64,000 bases of DNA, taken from assembly GCF_002266285.1 (NCBI RefSeq), contig NZ_NPMS01000010.1, positions 1 through 64,000 of the forward strand, given 5' to 3'. This document shows positions 9,264 to 17,591 of the stretch, one piece after another (within the stretch, counting starts at the first letter, position 1; the number at the start of each line of letters is the position of its first letter). The notes beneath the pieces are model-generated. The model had not been told where the DNA came from. It did no database searches and saw nothing but the letters and a program-made list of their open reading frames with translations. The translations under genes were made by a program, and so were the position numbers. This stretch comes from Virgibacillus indicus (GTDB lineage: Bacteria > Bacillota > Bacilli > Bacillales > Amphibacillaceae).

Positions 9264-10370
9264 ATGGCAATTAACTACAATACCCGACTAAAAAAACTAC
9301 AAGACAGCTTAATTAAAAGCAATGCGGAAGCAGCAATGATTACTTCACCAGCAAATATTTTCTATTTCACCGGATTTAATTCTGACCCGCATGAGCGGTT
9401 CATGGCTTTAATTATTGATTGCCGTACCGATGAATTCATCCTATTTGTACCTGCGTTGGATGAGGAAATCGCAGCTAATGAATCTTACATTCAAACTATT
9501 ATCCCTATATCCGATGAGGAAGACCCATTCACCAAACTAAAAGAAAAGCTGGGCGAGGATGTTACGCGCATCGAACTTGAAATGAAATCGGTAACCATGT
9601 TTCAGCACAAGCAATTGTCATCTGTATTTCCAAATGTTACCTACCATGACCTCCAGCCAATCATTAATGAACAAAGGCTGAAAAAGTCCAGAAGTGAACT
9701 GGTATATATGCAAAAGGCTGTTGATATTATTGAGAAAGTACTGGCCGCGGGGATTAAAAAGGTTAAAATCGGTATGACAGAAAATGAATTAACAGCAGAA
9801 TTAGAATACTTAATGAAGAAATTCGGTGCAGCCGGTCCGTCTTTTTCTACGATTGTTCTCTCCGGTGAAAAAGCGGCTTTACCACACGGGACTCCAGGAG
9901 AACGTAAATTTCAGAATGGTGACTTTTTGTTAATTGATTTTGGAGTCATAACAAAAGAAGGCTATTGTTCAGATATTACGAGGACTTTCATTATTGGAGA
10001 GGTATCTGAGAAACAGAAAGAAATCTATAACATCGTACTCCAATCGAATCAAGCCGGCATAAAAGCAGTAAAAGCAGGAGTACCACTAAAAACCTTTGAT
10101 ATTGAAGCAAGAAATGTCATTCAAGAAAATGGCTATGGAGATTACTTTAACAATCGTGTTGGGCATGGCCTAGGCATCGAAGTTCACGAAGAGCCATCAA
10201 TCCATGAGAACAATGAACTGATAGCTGAAAGTGGCCTGCTCTTTACAATCGAGCCAGGTATTTACATCCCTGATTATGGGGGAATTCGTATTGAAGATGA
10301 GGTTTATATCAATGAAGATGGCGAAGCTGAAATACTGACTTCCTTTTCCCGAGAATTACAGATCTTGTAG
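9264..10370 (+). CDS. M24B family Xaa-Pro dipeptidase-like peptidase
   Basis: Metallopeptidase of the pita-bread fold, probably releasing residues N-terminal to proline. The N-terminal creatinase-like domain covers about residues 1-130. The catalytic domain has the usual five metal ligands: two Asp in LLIDFGV and YCSDITRTF (about 225-236), His in VGHGLGIEVHE (about 304), Glu in FTIEPGIYIP (about 330) and Glu in GIRIEDEV (about 345). 368 residues is typical of PepQ/YpdF-type enzymes. SD TTGGAGGT precedes ATG. It follows eutH by 54 nt and may be read with it. Confidence 0.85.
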   Translation: MAINYNTRLKKLQDSLIKSNAEAAMITSPANIFYFTGFNSDPHERFMALIIDCRTDEFILFVPALDEEIAANESYIQTIIPISDEEDPFTKLKEKLGEDVTRIELEMKSVTMFQHKQLSSVFPNVTYHDLQPIINEQRLKKSRSELVYMQKAVDIIEKVLAAGIKKVKIGMTENELTAELEYLMKKFGAAGPSFSTIVLSGEKAALPHGTPGERKFQNGDFLLIDFGVITKEGYCSDITRTFIIGEVSEKQKEIYNIVLQSNQAGIKAVKAGVPLKTFDIEARNVIQENGYGDYFNNRVGHGLGIEVHEEPSIHENNELIAESGLLFTIEPGIYIPDYGGIRIEDEVYINEDGEAEILTSFSRELQIL

Positions 10371-10467
10371 AAAAATTCTTTTCCATCGCTTCCAGCCGAA
10401 TATTTGATAATCTATTCACTATAAAGATACATTTAAAATTTGTTCTAATGATTGGAGATAGAATTAG

Positions 10468-11400
10468 ATGGGAATGCCAGTTGTCTACGCATCGATCATA
10501 TTTGTAATGATTTTATGGGGCTTTAATGTTATTGCAATTAAAGTTATCGTAGAGCAATTTGCCCCTGTTACAATTACATCTCTGCGTATTTTGTTAGCTG
10601 CTATTGTTGTATGGATCATTTTATGGAAACAAAAGCACATTCGATTGCCAAAACACAAAGAGATTCTGTATGTTTTTCTTGCTGCCTTGACTGGGGTTCT
10701 CAGCCATCATTTCTTTTTATCCGTTGGACTAACGAAGACAACTGCTTCCAGTACTGGGGTGATACTCGGAACAGTCCCGCTTGCTACATCGATTCTTGCG
10801 GCTATTTTACTAAAAGAAAGGTTAACTGTTTTAAGAATTTCAGGACTTATTCTCGGTTTAATTGGAGTATCCATAGTTGTCCATGCAGGAAACTCCGGTC
10901 AAATGAGTGTTAATCTTGGTGATATCTATATATTCCTTGCTGTTTTATCACAAGCCTTAAGCTTTATTTATATAAAAAGGGCTTCGGAGACGATGAGAGC
11001 AAGTTTAATTACGGGGCTTATATTGCTGATAGGAGCAATTTTACTCTTTATCACTAGCCTTATAATGGAACCAGTTGGGCTATCCAGTTTAAAAAATGGA
11101 ACAGTTATCGGTTGGGGTGCTTTTCTAGCTTCAGGCATTCTAGCGACAGGAGTAGGTCATTTTCTATATAATTATGCAATTCAATATGTAGGAGCAGGCA
11201 AAACTTCTATCTTTTTAAACATGACCCCTTTTTTCGCATTAACAGGCTCTTATCTATTTTTAAATGAGATGATCAAAATCGAACAAATTCTTGCTTTTCT
11301 AATCATTGTTATAAGTGTCATCCTCGGTTCAGGCCTCGGTGATAAATATGTTAAAAAGAAGCGAGGTTTGAGTGAAGTGAGAGTTAAAAAAACTCAATAG
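10468..11400 (+). CDS. EamA/DMT family transporter
   Basis: 310-residue inner-membrane protein with ten hydrophobic segments in two EamA repeats (about 5-140 and 150-290). It shows the family hallmarks FMILWGFNVIAIKV at the start and the ALSFIYIKRAS junction. DMT proteins export metabolites or amino acids; the substrate cannot be read from sequence. It follows the peptidase by 97 nt. The C-terminal tail is very basic (KYVKKKRGLSEVRVKKTQ). Confidence 0.85.
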   Translation: MGMPVVYASIIFVMILWGFNVIAIKVIVEQFAPVTITSLRILLAAIVVWIILWKQKHIRLPKHKEILYVFLAALTGVLSHHFFLSVGLTKTTASSTGVILGTVPLATSILAAILLKERLTVLRISGLILGLIGVSIVVHAGNSGQMSVNLGDIYIFLAVLSQALSFIYIKRASETMRASLITGLILLIGAILLFITSLIMEPVGLSSLKNGTVIGWGAFLASGILATGVGHFLYNYAIQYVGAGKTSIFLNMTPFFALTGSYLFLNEMIKIEQILAFLIIVISVILGSGLGDKYVKKKRGLSEVRVKKTQ

Positions 11401-11417
11401 TAACCAGAAAAGTTATT

Positions 11418-11454
11418 GAAGCAAAGTGCCTGTACCAATCAGGCACTTTGCTTC
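11418..11454. terminator. Bidirectional hairpin terminator between convergent genes
   Basis: Perfect 15-bp inverted repeat (11418-11432 and 11440-11454) between the EamA gene and the ykvR-like gene. On the plus strand it is followed by TACCCTTTTTC; it serves both converging genes. It is a near-copy of the eutH hairpin 2.2 kb upstream. Confidence 0.8.
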
Positions 11455-11741
11455 TACCCTTTTTCTATTAACTCCAGTCTAAAATCTCCAACCGCACCCT
11501 CTTCATACAGATTCGTGATCGAGGTGAAATAGTTATGAATCGTTGCAGGGAATTCCATGTTTTCTTCCGGCACCCGAACAACAAAATGATTCTCATAAAG
11601 TAATGTAGTTACATCATGATAATCATCACTTGTCACTTTAAAATCAATCTTTACTTTTTGCAGCTCCTTCCCCTGTTTGATTACCTTTTCTTTATCAAAA
11701 TGGACCGCATCAATTGTTAAGTCATTCAATATTATTTTCAT
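11454..11741 (-). CDS. YkvR-like DUF3219 protein
   Basis: A 95-residue soluble beta-rich protein. It resembles B. subtilis YkvR: VTSDDYHDVTTLLYENHF, then VPEENMEF, then NYFTSITNLYEEGAVGDF. Function of the family is unknown. SD AAGGAGG lies 7 nt before ATG. Single gene converging on the EamA transporter with a shared terminator. Confidence 0.8.
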   Translation of the reverse strand: MKIILNDLTIDAVHFDKEKVIKQGKELQKVKIDFKVTSDDYHDVTTLLYENHFVVRVPEENMEFPATIHNYFTSITNLYEEGAVGDFRLELIEKG

Positions 11742-12024
11742 TGCAAAACCTCCTTGAATAATCGTACCATGTCACCTATAAGTCATTGAAAGTGAAACGC
11801 CTTAAGCTGAACTGAGTTTATGGAGTATAATGATGAAATGTGAACTTTGGCATTAAATTTTAGAATTTCAGCATTTTACGGAAATCCAACCCAAAAGTAG
11901 AAAGTTGTACAACTTTAAGTGAAGTCAGCAGGCGCACCTCTCTCCGTCAGCCCCATCAGCATAAAAAAACACGCTACTGATTACAAATAATCAATAGCGT
12001 TCCAATTTATTTAAAAAGTCTTAT
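11742..12024. other. Intergenic region with a 16-bp palindrome
   Basis: No gene seen. It holds the perfect palindrome AAAGTTGTACAACTTT at 11901-11916, of unknown role, and the terminator of the HAAS gene at 11963-12000. Confidence 0.4.
11963..12000 (-). terminator. Terminator of the PadR/HAAS operon
   Basis: Inverted repeat arms 11971-11983 and 11988-12000, 13 bp with one wobble, followed on the minus strand by a run of seven T (11969-11963). Confidence 0.85.
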
Positions 12025-13026
12025 TTATTTTTTCCTGGATCTAATAATACTATCAATAACATCCCATAGCAGGCTAAGCGCCAAAAAGATTAGAATCCAC
12101 GTTGTAGAGTGTTCCCAAATCTTACTTACCGTACCAAATGCCTCGCTGCCCTCACTTATAACCCCAGATTCAACTAGTTCATTCATAAAGTTCGGATTCC
12201 AGAATTCCGAACCTGTAATCATTAGCATTACAGCAGCTAATGAAACCAGATTAACTGCTGCTGTATAAACAACAAGCTTTGATGTCCACTTTCCATAAAC
12301 AAGCTTCAGACATTCTTTTAAAATACAGATCCCCAATATGAGAATAATAAATGGAAGATAGTTACCATGAGTTTCTTCATTTAAAAATGGTACTACACCA
12401 GAGAAATTGTCGCGAAATAACCAGACACCGAAAAACTCATTTGAAAAAGAAAAAAACATGATCGCAACAACATAAAATATGATTCCAGCAATCGGGTCAG
12501 CGCGTTTGATTTGCCGTTTGGTATCTGGAATGGCTGGCAAATCCGATGGTTTCCACTTTTTATCAAATTGCATATCTTCTGCTTTAACCCCGCCAAAATA
12601 ATCTGCAAGTACAAATCCGAGTGTAGTCCATCCAATTGCAGATGGAACCGCGGTAACAGAAGAAACTATAAATTCAACAAAGTGATCGAGGATAGAAATC
12701 GGATCAATGATGGACTTTATAACAAAGGTGGCAATTATACCAATAGCCACAGCAGTCATCACAATTTTCATCACTAAAACATAAGAATCAAAAAGTTCAG
12801 GTCCAATTATATAGTTTCTGTCCCCTCTATATCTCCGTGCCAGATGCTTCGGATTCCCTAATTCTAAAAGCACCTCTTCCACATCTCTATATGTTATATC
12901 TCTGCCCTCAGCACGTTCATCCAGCATATCCTCAATGAGACCACGCAGCTCCTCTGCAATGTCTTCTCTTTGTGATTGCGGCAGTTTTTGTGTAACAGCA
13001 TAAATATACCGTTCAATCATTTCCAT
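12025..13026 (-). CDS. HAAS-domain membrane protein
   Basis: 333 residues. The first about 75 form a HAAS-type helical domain (IERYIYAVTQKLPQSQREDI, then VEEVLLELGNPKHLARRY), usually found next to PadR regulators. Then come about six hydrophobic segments between residues 85 and 325. Role unknown; such proteins are thought to be sensory or membrane-stress partners of the PadR repressor. Start ATG has GGGGAGGG 6 nt upstream and overlaps the padR stop by one base, so the genes are coupled. Confidence 0.8.
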   Translation of the reverse strand: MEMIERYIYAVTQKLPQSQREDIAEELRGLIEDMLDERAEGRDITYRDVEEVLLELGNPKHLARRYRGDRNYIIGPELFDSYVLVMKIVMTAVAIGIIATFVIKSIIDPISILDHFVEFIVSSVTAVPSAIGWTTLGFVLADYFGGVKAEDMQFDKKWKPSDLPAIPDTKRQIKRADPIAGIIFYVVAIMFFSFSNEFFGVWLFRDNFSGVVPFLNEETHGNYLPFIILILGICILKECLKLVYGKWTSKLVVYTAAVNLVSLAAVMLMITGSEFWNPNFMNELVESGVISEGSEAFGTVSKIWEHSTTWILIFLALSLLWDVIDSIIRSRKK

Positions 13027-13376
13027 TACTTTCCCTCCCCTTCATCTTCTATTAAATGATTCAGACTGCTAACAATATTTTTCCACTCCGCTACCAGCAG
13101 TTCAAAAACCTCTTTGCCTGTTTCACTCAATAAATAATATTTTCTTGGTCTTGATTCATTCGTGTCCCATTTACTGTCCAGAATTCCTTGTTTTTCAAGT
13201 CTTCGCAGCAACGGATATAGGGTCCCAGGCTCAACCTGAATTCCTTTCTCATCAAGCATAGTTACAAGTGAATATCCGTATTGCGGTTCTGACAGCTGGC
13301 TTAACACACCAATTGTAATTGTTCCCCTTCGAAGTTCCTGCATTAATTTATCTATATGTTGTTTTGCGTCACCCAT
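13026..13376 (-). CDS. PadR family transcriptional regulator (first copy)
   Basis: 116-residue winged-helix repressor. GVLSQLSEPQYGYSLVTMLDEKG leads the wing-helix domain, with EPGTLYPLLRRLEKQGIL as recognition helix and SRPRKYYLLSETGKEVFELL as the wing, all diagnostic of PadR. The C-terminal helix is for dimerisation. It probably represses its own operon with the HAAS protein. A promoter TTTACA-18-TATAAT is visible upstream on the minus strand (about 13395-13424). Confidence 0.9.
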   Translation of the reverse strand: MGDAKQHIDKLMQELRRGTITIGVLSQLSEPQYGYSLVTMLDEKGIQVEPGTLYPLLRRLEKQGILDSKWDTNESRPRKYYLLSETGKEVFELLVAEWKNIVSSLNHLIEDEGEGK

Positions 13377-13557
13377 CTAATCAACTCCTGAAAATATTAT
13401 ACTGTATGACACACACTATTGTAAAGTATATATTAATATAAAATTTGTGTTATTTTCATTTAATCATATTTGCAATAGTCAGTGGGGGGTTAAACTGTAG
13501 ACAATTAAGCAATTCTGCTATACTGTTCACAATTACTAATTAGTGGAGGAATTTACG

Positions 13558-14001
13558 ATGAAGGTTTACGTTGATGCTGATGCTTGTCCTGTTAAAGACA
13601 TCATTATTTCACAAGCTTCAAACGCAGAAATCCCTGTCATTCTTGTGACTAGCTTTTCTCATTTTACGAATGAAGAACAACCACCCGGTGTGGAAATAAT
13701 TTATGTTGATACAGGTGCGGATGCCGCTGATTACCGGATTATGAAGCTAGCTCAAAAAGAAGATATCATCGTGACACAGGATTATGGCCTTGCATCCCTT
13801 GCACTGGCAAAAGGCTGCATTGTTCTGCATCATAAAGGTTTTGTCTATACGAACGATAATATTGATCAGCTGCTGCAAACCCGTTATTTAAGTGCAATGG
13901 CAAGAAAAAGTGGAAAACGGACGAAAGGACCAAAACCATTTACAGATGAAGACAGAGAAAAATTTGGTGAGCTTTTTAAAGGAACACTCGAGCAGCTATA
14001 A
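13558..14001 (+). CDS. YaiI/YqxD family (UPF0178) protein
   Basis: 147-residue protein of the UPF0178 family, a PIN-like fold. It has the N-terminal [15 protein letters not shown], the central [15 protein letters not shown] and the C-terminal [13 protein letters not shown]. The conserved acidic residues suggest a nuclease, but no activity is established. Start chosen at 13558 because GGAGG (13545-13549) is 8 nt before this ATG; a GTG 15 nt earlier lies within the ribosome binding site. Confidence 0.9.
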   Translation: MKVYVDADACPVKDIIISQASNAEIPVILVTSFSHFTNEEQPPGVEIIYVDTGADAADYRIMKLAQKEDIIVTQDYGLASLALAKGCIVLHHKGFVYTNDNIDQLLQTRYLSAMARKSGKRTKGPKPFTDEDREKFGELFKGTLEQL

Positions 14002-14019
14002 AGCTCACCATAATTTCAA

Positions 14020-15432
14020 TCATAATTTCCTGATTGTAAAATTATCCTGCAACACTGGCCAATTTTGCGGAAATGGACTGCCTAATACCCAATAACTGGA
14101 TCCTCTCAGTCCATATTCCTTCACCGTATCATATTTCACCTGCATACTTCGTGCATCTTCAAACCAGACTTCATGACGCTGCCCATTTTCATCTGTATAC
14201 CTGAAGAATGGTGATTGATAGGTTTCATCATACTGAATCGCCACACCATATCGTGCTGCTAAATTCACTGCTTCCTGAGGACTTACTGTTCGGGCGAATG
14301 TCCCTTCTTCCCATGGTATGTTCCAATCCCGCCCATACAACGGTACCCCCATCATTATTTTGTTTCGAGGAATAACAGTCACAGCATAATCAAGTACTTT
14401 TCGAACTTCATTAATTGGCGCAATTGCCCACGGTCTGCCACCAGCCCACCCCCATTCATATGTCATGATCACTACAAAATCTACTATTTCTCCATGAGCC
14501 TGATAATCATGTGCCTCGTAAAGCAGTCCCTGCTGATCACCGGTAATCTTGGGAGCCAATGCTGTCGAGACCGAAAAGCCCTCGGGATGAAATCTCGCAA
14601 CAACCCTTCTTAAAAAGTTATTGTAGTTTTCGCGGTCCTCCGGATAAACATATTCAAAGTCAAAATTGACACCAGAGTAACCTTTTTGCCGCATTGTATT
14701 CAATAAATTAGTTATCAATGTTTCCTGCAGATCTGCATTTCGCAAAACAGCAGCAGCAAGATCAGAATTAAAACTGCCTTCAACAAAATTTGTAAGTACA
14801 AGAAGTGGGGAAACATTTGTTGCCCTCGCTGCCTCCAAGATTGCTGAATCTCCTAATTCAGTTATCGATCCATCTGCTCTTATGCTATAAGTAAATGGTG
14901 TCAGGTACGTGAAATTCCTGCCTAATCGAAGCACTTCCTGCCTTCCTTGCTCATCCATCTGTGTTGTATATGCATTTACCTCAGTAACAGGTTTATCGCT
15001 ATTCGGCACTCGAATAATCTGCCCGGCATAGATCATCGAAGGATTTAATATATTATTTATCCGGATAAGCTCATTTATGGCAACACCATATTGATTTGCA
15101 ATAGCCCAAAGTGTTTCACCGGGCTGAATAGCATGCGGAATATATGGTGAAAACAGCATCTGTCCAGCATAAATTAAGGCTGGATTCGTTATATTATTAA
15201 AAGCAGCAAGTTCCCCGACAGTAACACCAAACCCTTGAGCAATAACCCATAAATTATCTCCTGGCTGAACTACATATTCCTGGCCAGTTTCAGGTATAAC
15301 AAGCACCTGCCCTGCAACAAGCGTATTAGGATTTTCCAGCTGATTAGCTAAAATTATCTGGTTAATGTCTGTAAAATAAAGCTGAGCTATACGCCATAAC
15401 GTATCTCCGCTTTCTACAGTATGAATTTGCAC
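14020..15432 (-). CDS. LysM-GH18 spore cortex hydrolase (SleL/YaaH-like)
   Basis: Spore-associated N-acetylglucosaminidase expected to act on cortex muropeptides during germination. Three LysM repeats occupy about residues 1-145 (each with the SGDTLWRIA / PGDNLWVIA / PGETLWAIA start). A glycosyl hydrolase 18 domain follows (about 155-470) with the active-site strand GVNFDFEYV (about 262) and WGWAGGRPWAI loop. No signal peptide, as is usual for this family. Start taken as GTG at 15432 because GGGGGAG is 6 nt upstream; a TTG 15 nt earlier overlaps that site. Confidence 0.9.
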   Translation of the reverse strand: MQIHTVESGDTLWRIAQLYFTDINQIILANQLENPNTLVAGQVLVIPETGQEYVVQPGDNLWVIAQGFGVTVGELAAFNNITNPALIYAGQMLFSPYIPHAIQPGETLWAIANQYGVAINELIRINNILNPSMIYAGQIIRVPNSDKPVTEVNAYTTQMDEQGRQEVLRLGRNFTYLTPFTYSIRADGSITELGDSAILEAARATNVSPLLVLTNFVEGSFNSDLAAAVLRNADLQETLITNLLNTMRQKGYSGVNFDFEYVYPEDRENYNNFLRRVVARFHPEGFSVSTALAPKITGDQQGLLYEAHDYQAHGEIVDFVVIMTYEWGWAGGRPWAIAPINEVRKVLDYAVTVIPRNKIMMGVPLYGRDWNIPWEEGTFARTVSPQEAVNLAARYGVAIQYDETYQSPFFRYTDENGQRHEVWFEDARSMQVKYDTVKEYGLRGSSYWVLGSPFPQNWPVLQDNFTIRKL

Positions 15433-15513
15433 AGTTCTCTCCCCCAAGTAAAATAGTTACATTTCATGATATTCACCCAGCCAATGTCTGTGAAAATGCA
15501 ATTAAAAATAATA

Positions 15514-15546
15514 TTTATACTTGATATATTTTTTATACATGATATA
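15514..15546 (+). promoter_or_regulatory. Direct-repeat operator candidate for the HxlR regulator
   Basis: TTTATACTTGATATA (15514-15528) and TTTATACATGATATA (15532-15546) match at 14 of 15 positions and are 18 bp apart. They lie just before the hxlR-type gene. HxlR-family regulators are known to use repeated boxes at their promoters. Each box is itself partly palindromic (TATACNTGATATA). Confidence 0.55.
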
Positions 15547-15568
15547 CTTATTATATCCGGAGGTGATT

Positions 15569-15919
15569 GTGATTAATACTTGTCCATATATTGAAGCTTC
15601 ATTTCAAATATTAGGCAGAAAATGGAATGGACAAATCATCCATTATCTATCACTTTGTGAGGATGGTACGTCACATTTTTCTGAAATAAAAAAGGATTTT
15701 ACCGGGATTACATCAAGGGCACTTTCCATAAAACTATCCGAGCTTGTTGAGTTTGGCTTAATAGAAAAGAATATAACCAGTGGTTCTCCTGTAACAATTT
15801 CATATGAACTAACAGAAAAAGGAAGAACCCTTGCAAATGCACTGAAGCCTATTCAAAAATGGGCGCAAGTTTATTTAGATGAGGCTGTTACAGCTAAGAA
15901 GGAAAAATTTAATGATTAA
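15569..15919 (+). CDS. HxlR family regulator, YodB-like, with N-terminal cysteine
   Basis: Winged-helix regulator of 116 residues. The start INTCPYIEASFQILGRKWNG places a cysteine at position 5, as in the redox sensors YodB (Cys6) and HypR of B. subtilis, followed by the HxlR core ITSRALSIKLSELVEFGLIEK and YELTEKGRTL wing. GTG start chosen for GGAGG 5 nt upstream; the longer reading to 15521 runs through the operator repeats. It overlaps the next gene by 8 nt. Inferred to sense quinones or disulfide stress. Confidence 0.8.
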   Translation: MINTCPYIEASFQILGRKWNGQIIHYLSLCEDGTSHFSEIKKDFTGITSRALSIKLSELVEFGLIEKNITSGSPVTISYELTEKGRTLANALKPIQKWAQVYLDEAVTAKKEKFND

Positions 15920-16829
15920 GAATAAAATGGTTTGCGATGCAGAAACAGGAATATGCGGCGAGGCTGGTGATGAGACAATGGAGATGATTGATCTTAACCC
16001 CAAAAAAACGATTGATCTTTATTATGTAACCGATCCAATTTGTTCACATTGCTGGGCATTGGAACCAGTACTTCGCCGTTTTGTTGAACAATACGGTCAT
16101 TATTTCAACTTCAAAACGGTGATGGGTGGTTTGCTCGATAAATGGGGCGATGGATTCGCGGATGTACAAAACGGAATTGGCGGTCCTGCTGATGTCGCTG
16201 GTCATTGGAGAGAAGTGGGCGAACATTCACGTATGCCAATTGATGGTTCACTATGGTATGAAGACCCAGTACAATCCTCATTTCCACCATCCCGTGTTTT
16301 TAAAGTTGTACAAAAATACGATGAAAAACTTGCACCTGTATTTTTACGGAAAGCAAGAGAAGCTGTTTTTGCATTCAATAGAAACATCGGGGATGAACAG
16401 GTATTAACAGAGCTTGTGAATCAGATCGGACTTGATGGAAAGGAAGTTATCAAGGAAGCAAATCTTTCAACTGGGCAGGATCTGTTAAATCAGGACTTTG
16501 CACTTGCAGGACAGCTTGGTGCAAGAGGATTCCCTACAATCATCATGGTAAATGAAGAGAATAAAGGTGTGAAAATTGTGGGTGCACGTTCATTGCAAGA
16601 CTATGCAAATGGACTGAAACAGGTTATGGGTGAAAAAGAAATACAATCAAAAGCGCGTCCTGAGCTCACTAAACTTCTGGAAAAAGATGATCTGCTGTTT
16701 TCAAAAGAAATTGAGGTAATGTATGACCTCCAGGAAAATGAAGTGGAAGACTTTATTCAAGGAAAACTTCCTTCTGAAAAGTACACTCAAAAGGAAATTC
16801 TCGGTGAAACTTATATTGAAAGAAACTAA
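15912..16829 (+). CDS. DsbA-family thiol protein, SpxH (YjbH)-like
   Basis: 305 residues with a thioredoxin-type CSHC motif in YVTDPICSHCWALEPVLRRF (about residue 40). The layout and C-terminal KEIEVMYDLQENEVEDF resemble SpxH/YjbH, the adaptor that presents Spx to ClpXP. SpxH has a similar DPLCPECWSLEP motif. An extra N-terminal pair, CDAETGIC (residues 8-15), is notable. Start at 15912 is supported by AAGGA 8 nt upstream. Cotranscribed with the redox HxlR regulator. It could be a paralogue of SpxH or a FrnE-like oxidoreductase. Confidence 0.75.
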   Translation: MIKNKMVCDAETGICGEAGDETMEMIDLNPKKTIDLYYVTDPICSHCWALEPVLRRFVEQYGHYFNFKTVMGGLLDKWGDGFADVQNGIGGPADVAGHWREVGEHSRMPIDGSLWYEDPVQSSFPPSRVFKVVQKYDEKLAPVFLRKAREAVFAFNRNIGDEQVLTELVNQIGLDGKEVIKEANLSTGQDLLNQDFALAGQLGARGFPTIIMVNEENKGVKIVGARSLQDYANGLKQVMGEKEIQSKARPELTKLLEKDDLLFSKEIEVMYDLQENEVEDFIQGKLPSEKYTQKEILGETYIERN

Positions 16830-16831
16830 TC

Positions 16832-16870
16832 AAAAGAGTATTAGCATAGTTTTCTGCTGATACTCTTTTA
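16832..16870 (+). terminator. Intrinsic terminator of the hxlR/DsbA-like operon
   Basis: Long stem AAAAGAGTATTAGCA / TGCTGATACTCTTTTA with an 8-nt loop, 3 nt after the stop codon. Confidence 0.85.
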
Positions 16871-16931
16871 TGTTATTTCCAAGCTTTGTTTAGGTGTAAT
16901 TTTAGATTATAATAAGAACCGAGGTGAGCAC

Positions 16932-17504
16932 ATGGCAAGGGAAAGAAAATTCTCCAAAGAATTGTTATACAGTACAACCAGGGATACTCTTCTTAACCAT
17001 GGTTACGATGGTTTTACTTTTGGAAAAGTTGCTGAACGACTAAAGGTATCGAGAGGTACTTTATATAAGTATTTTGAAAACAAAGAGGAATTAATAACGG
17101 ATTATATGGTTTTTGAAATGGAAAGATTTCTAATTGAATTACAGAAAATAGACGAATATGAAGGATTTCAGGCTCAGTTTGAATACTTATTGGAAATTAT
17201 TCTGGAAGATAGTGAAATTCATCAGATACGTGGCATAGCCTTTGAAATACCGGCTATCAATAACAAAGTAAGCGCCAATATTGAACAAATAAAAGCACTT
17301 CATCAGGACATGTATCGATATTTACAGGGTTTTGTTGATTTGGGAAGAAATGAAAATCGATTAAAACAAACCATTCCCGATAGCCTAATCTTAGGTTTTA
17401 TTTTCCAGACAGTTGATATACCAAACCATTTTGGTGTACCAACGGCAAAATGGAATGCTTCAATAAAAGAGGTTATACGTCATGGAATGTTCACAGAAAA
17501 TTAA
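16932..17504 (+). CDS. TetR family regulator of the MMPL exporter
   Basis: 190 residues; N-terminal TetR helix-turn-helix (GFTFGKVAERLKVSRGTLYK, YFENKEELI, about 25-60) and a divergent helical ligand domain. GAGGTG lies 5 nt before the ATG. It sits 87 nt upstream of the MMPL transporter gene on the same strand, and the gap holds a double palindrome that is its likely operator. Probably a repressor of the transporter released by its substrate. Confidence 0.88.
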   Translation: MARERKFSKELLYSTTRDTLLNHGYDGFTFGKVAERLKVSRGTLYKYFENKEELITDYMVFEMERFLIELQKIDEYEGFQAQFEYLLEIILEDSEIHQIRGIAFEIPAINNKVSANIEQIKALHQDMYRYLQGFVDLGRNENRLKQTIPDSLILGFIFQTVDIPNHFGVPTAKWNASIKEVIRHGMFTEN

Positions 17505-17505
17505 T

Positions 17506-17554
17506 TGACACTTATGTTACTTTGAATGATAATGGTAAAGTGACATAAGTGTCA
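17506..17554 (+). promoter_or_regulatory. Double TGACA-N4-TGTCA palindrome, operator or hairpin
   Basis: TGACATAAGTGTCA (17541-17554) is a TetR-style palindrome. TGACACTTATGTTA (17506-17519) is a slightly degenerate copy. The two are inverted relative to each other, so the whole element is also an 18-bp inverted repeat (17506-17523, 17537-17554) followed by TTATTATTTT. It could act as an operator pair, as a terminator/attenuator, or both. Confidence 0.6.
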
Positions 17555-17591
17555 TTATTATTTTCATTCTCAATTAGAAGGGAATTACATA

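Noticed and set aside
13543..13557. GTG start for the UPF0178 gene
   Set aside because: The GTG is part of the GTGGAGG ribosome binding site; ATG at 13558 has correct spacing and begins the conserved [10 protein letters not shown].
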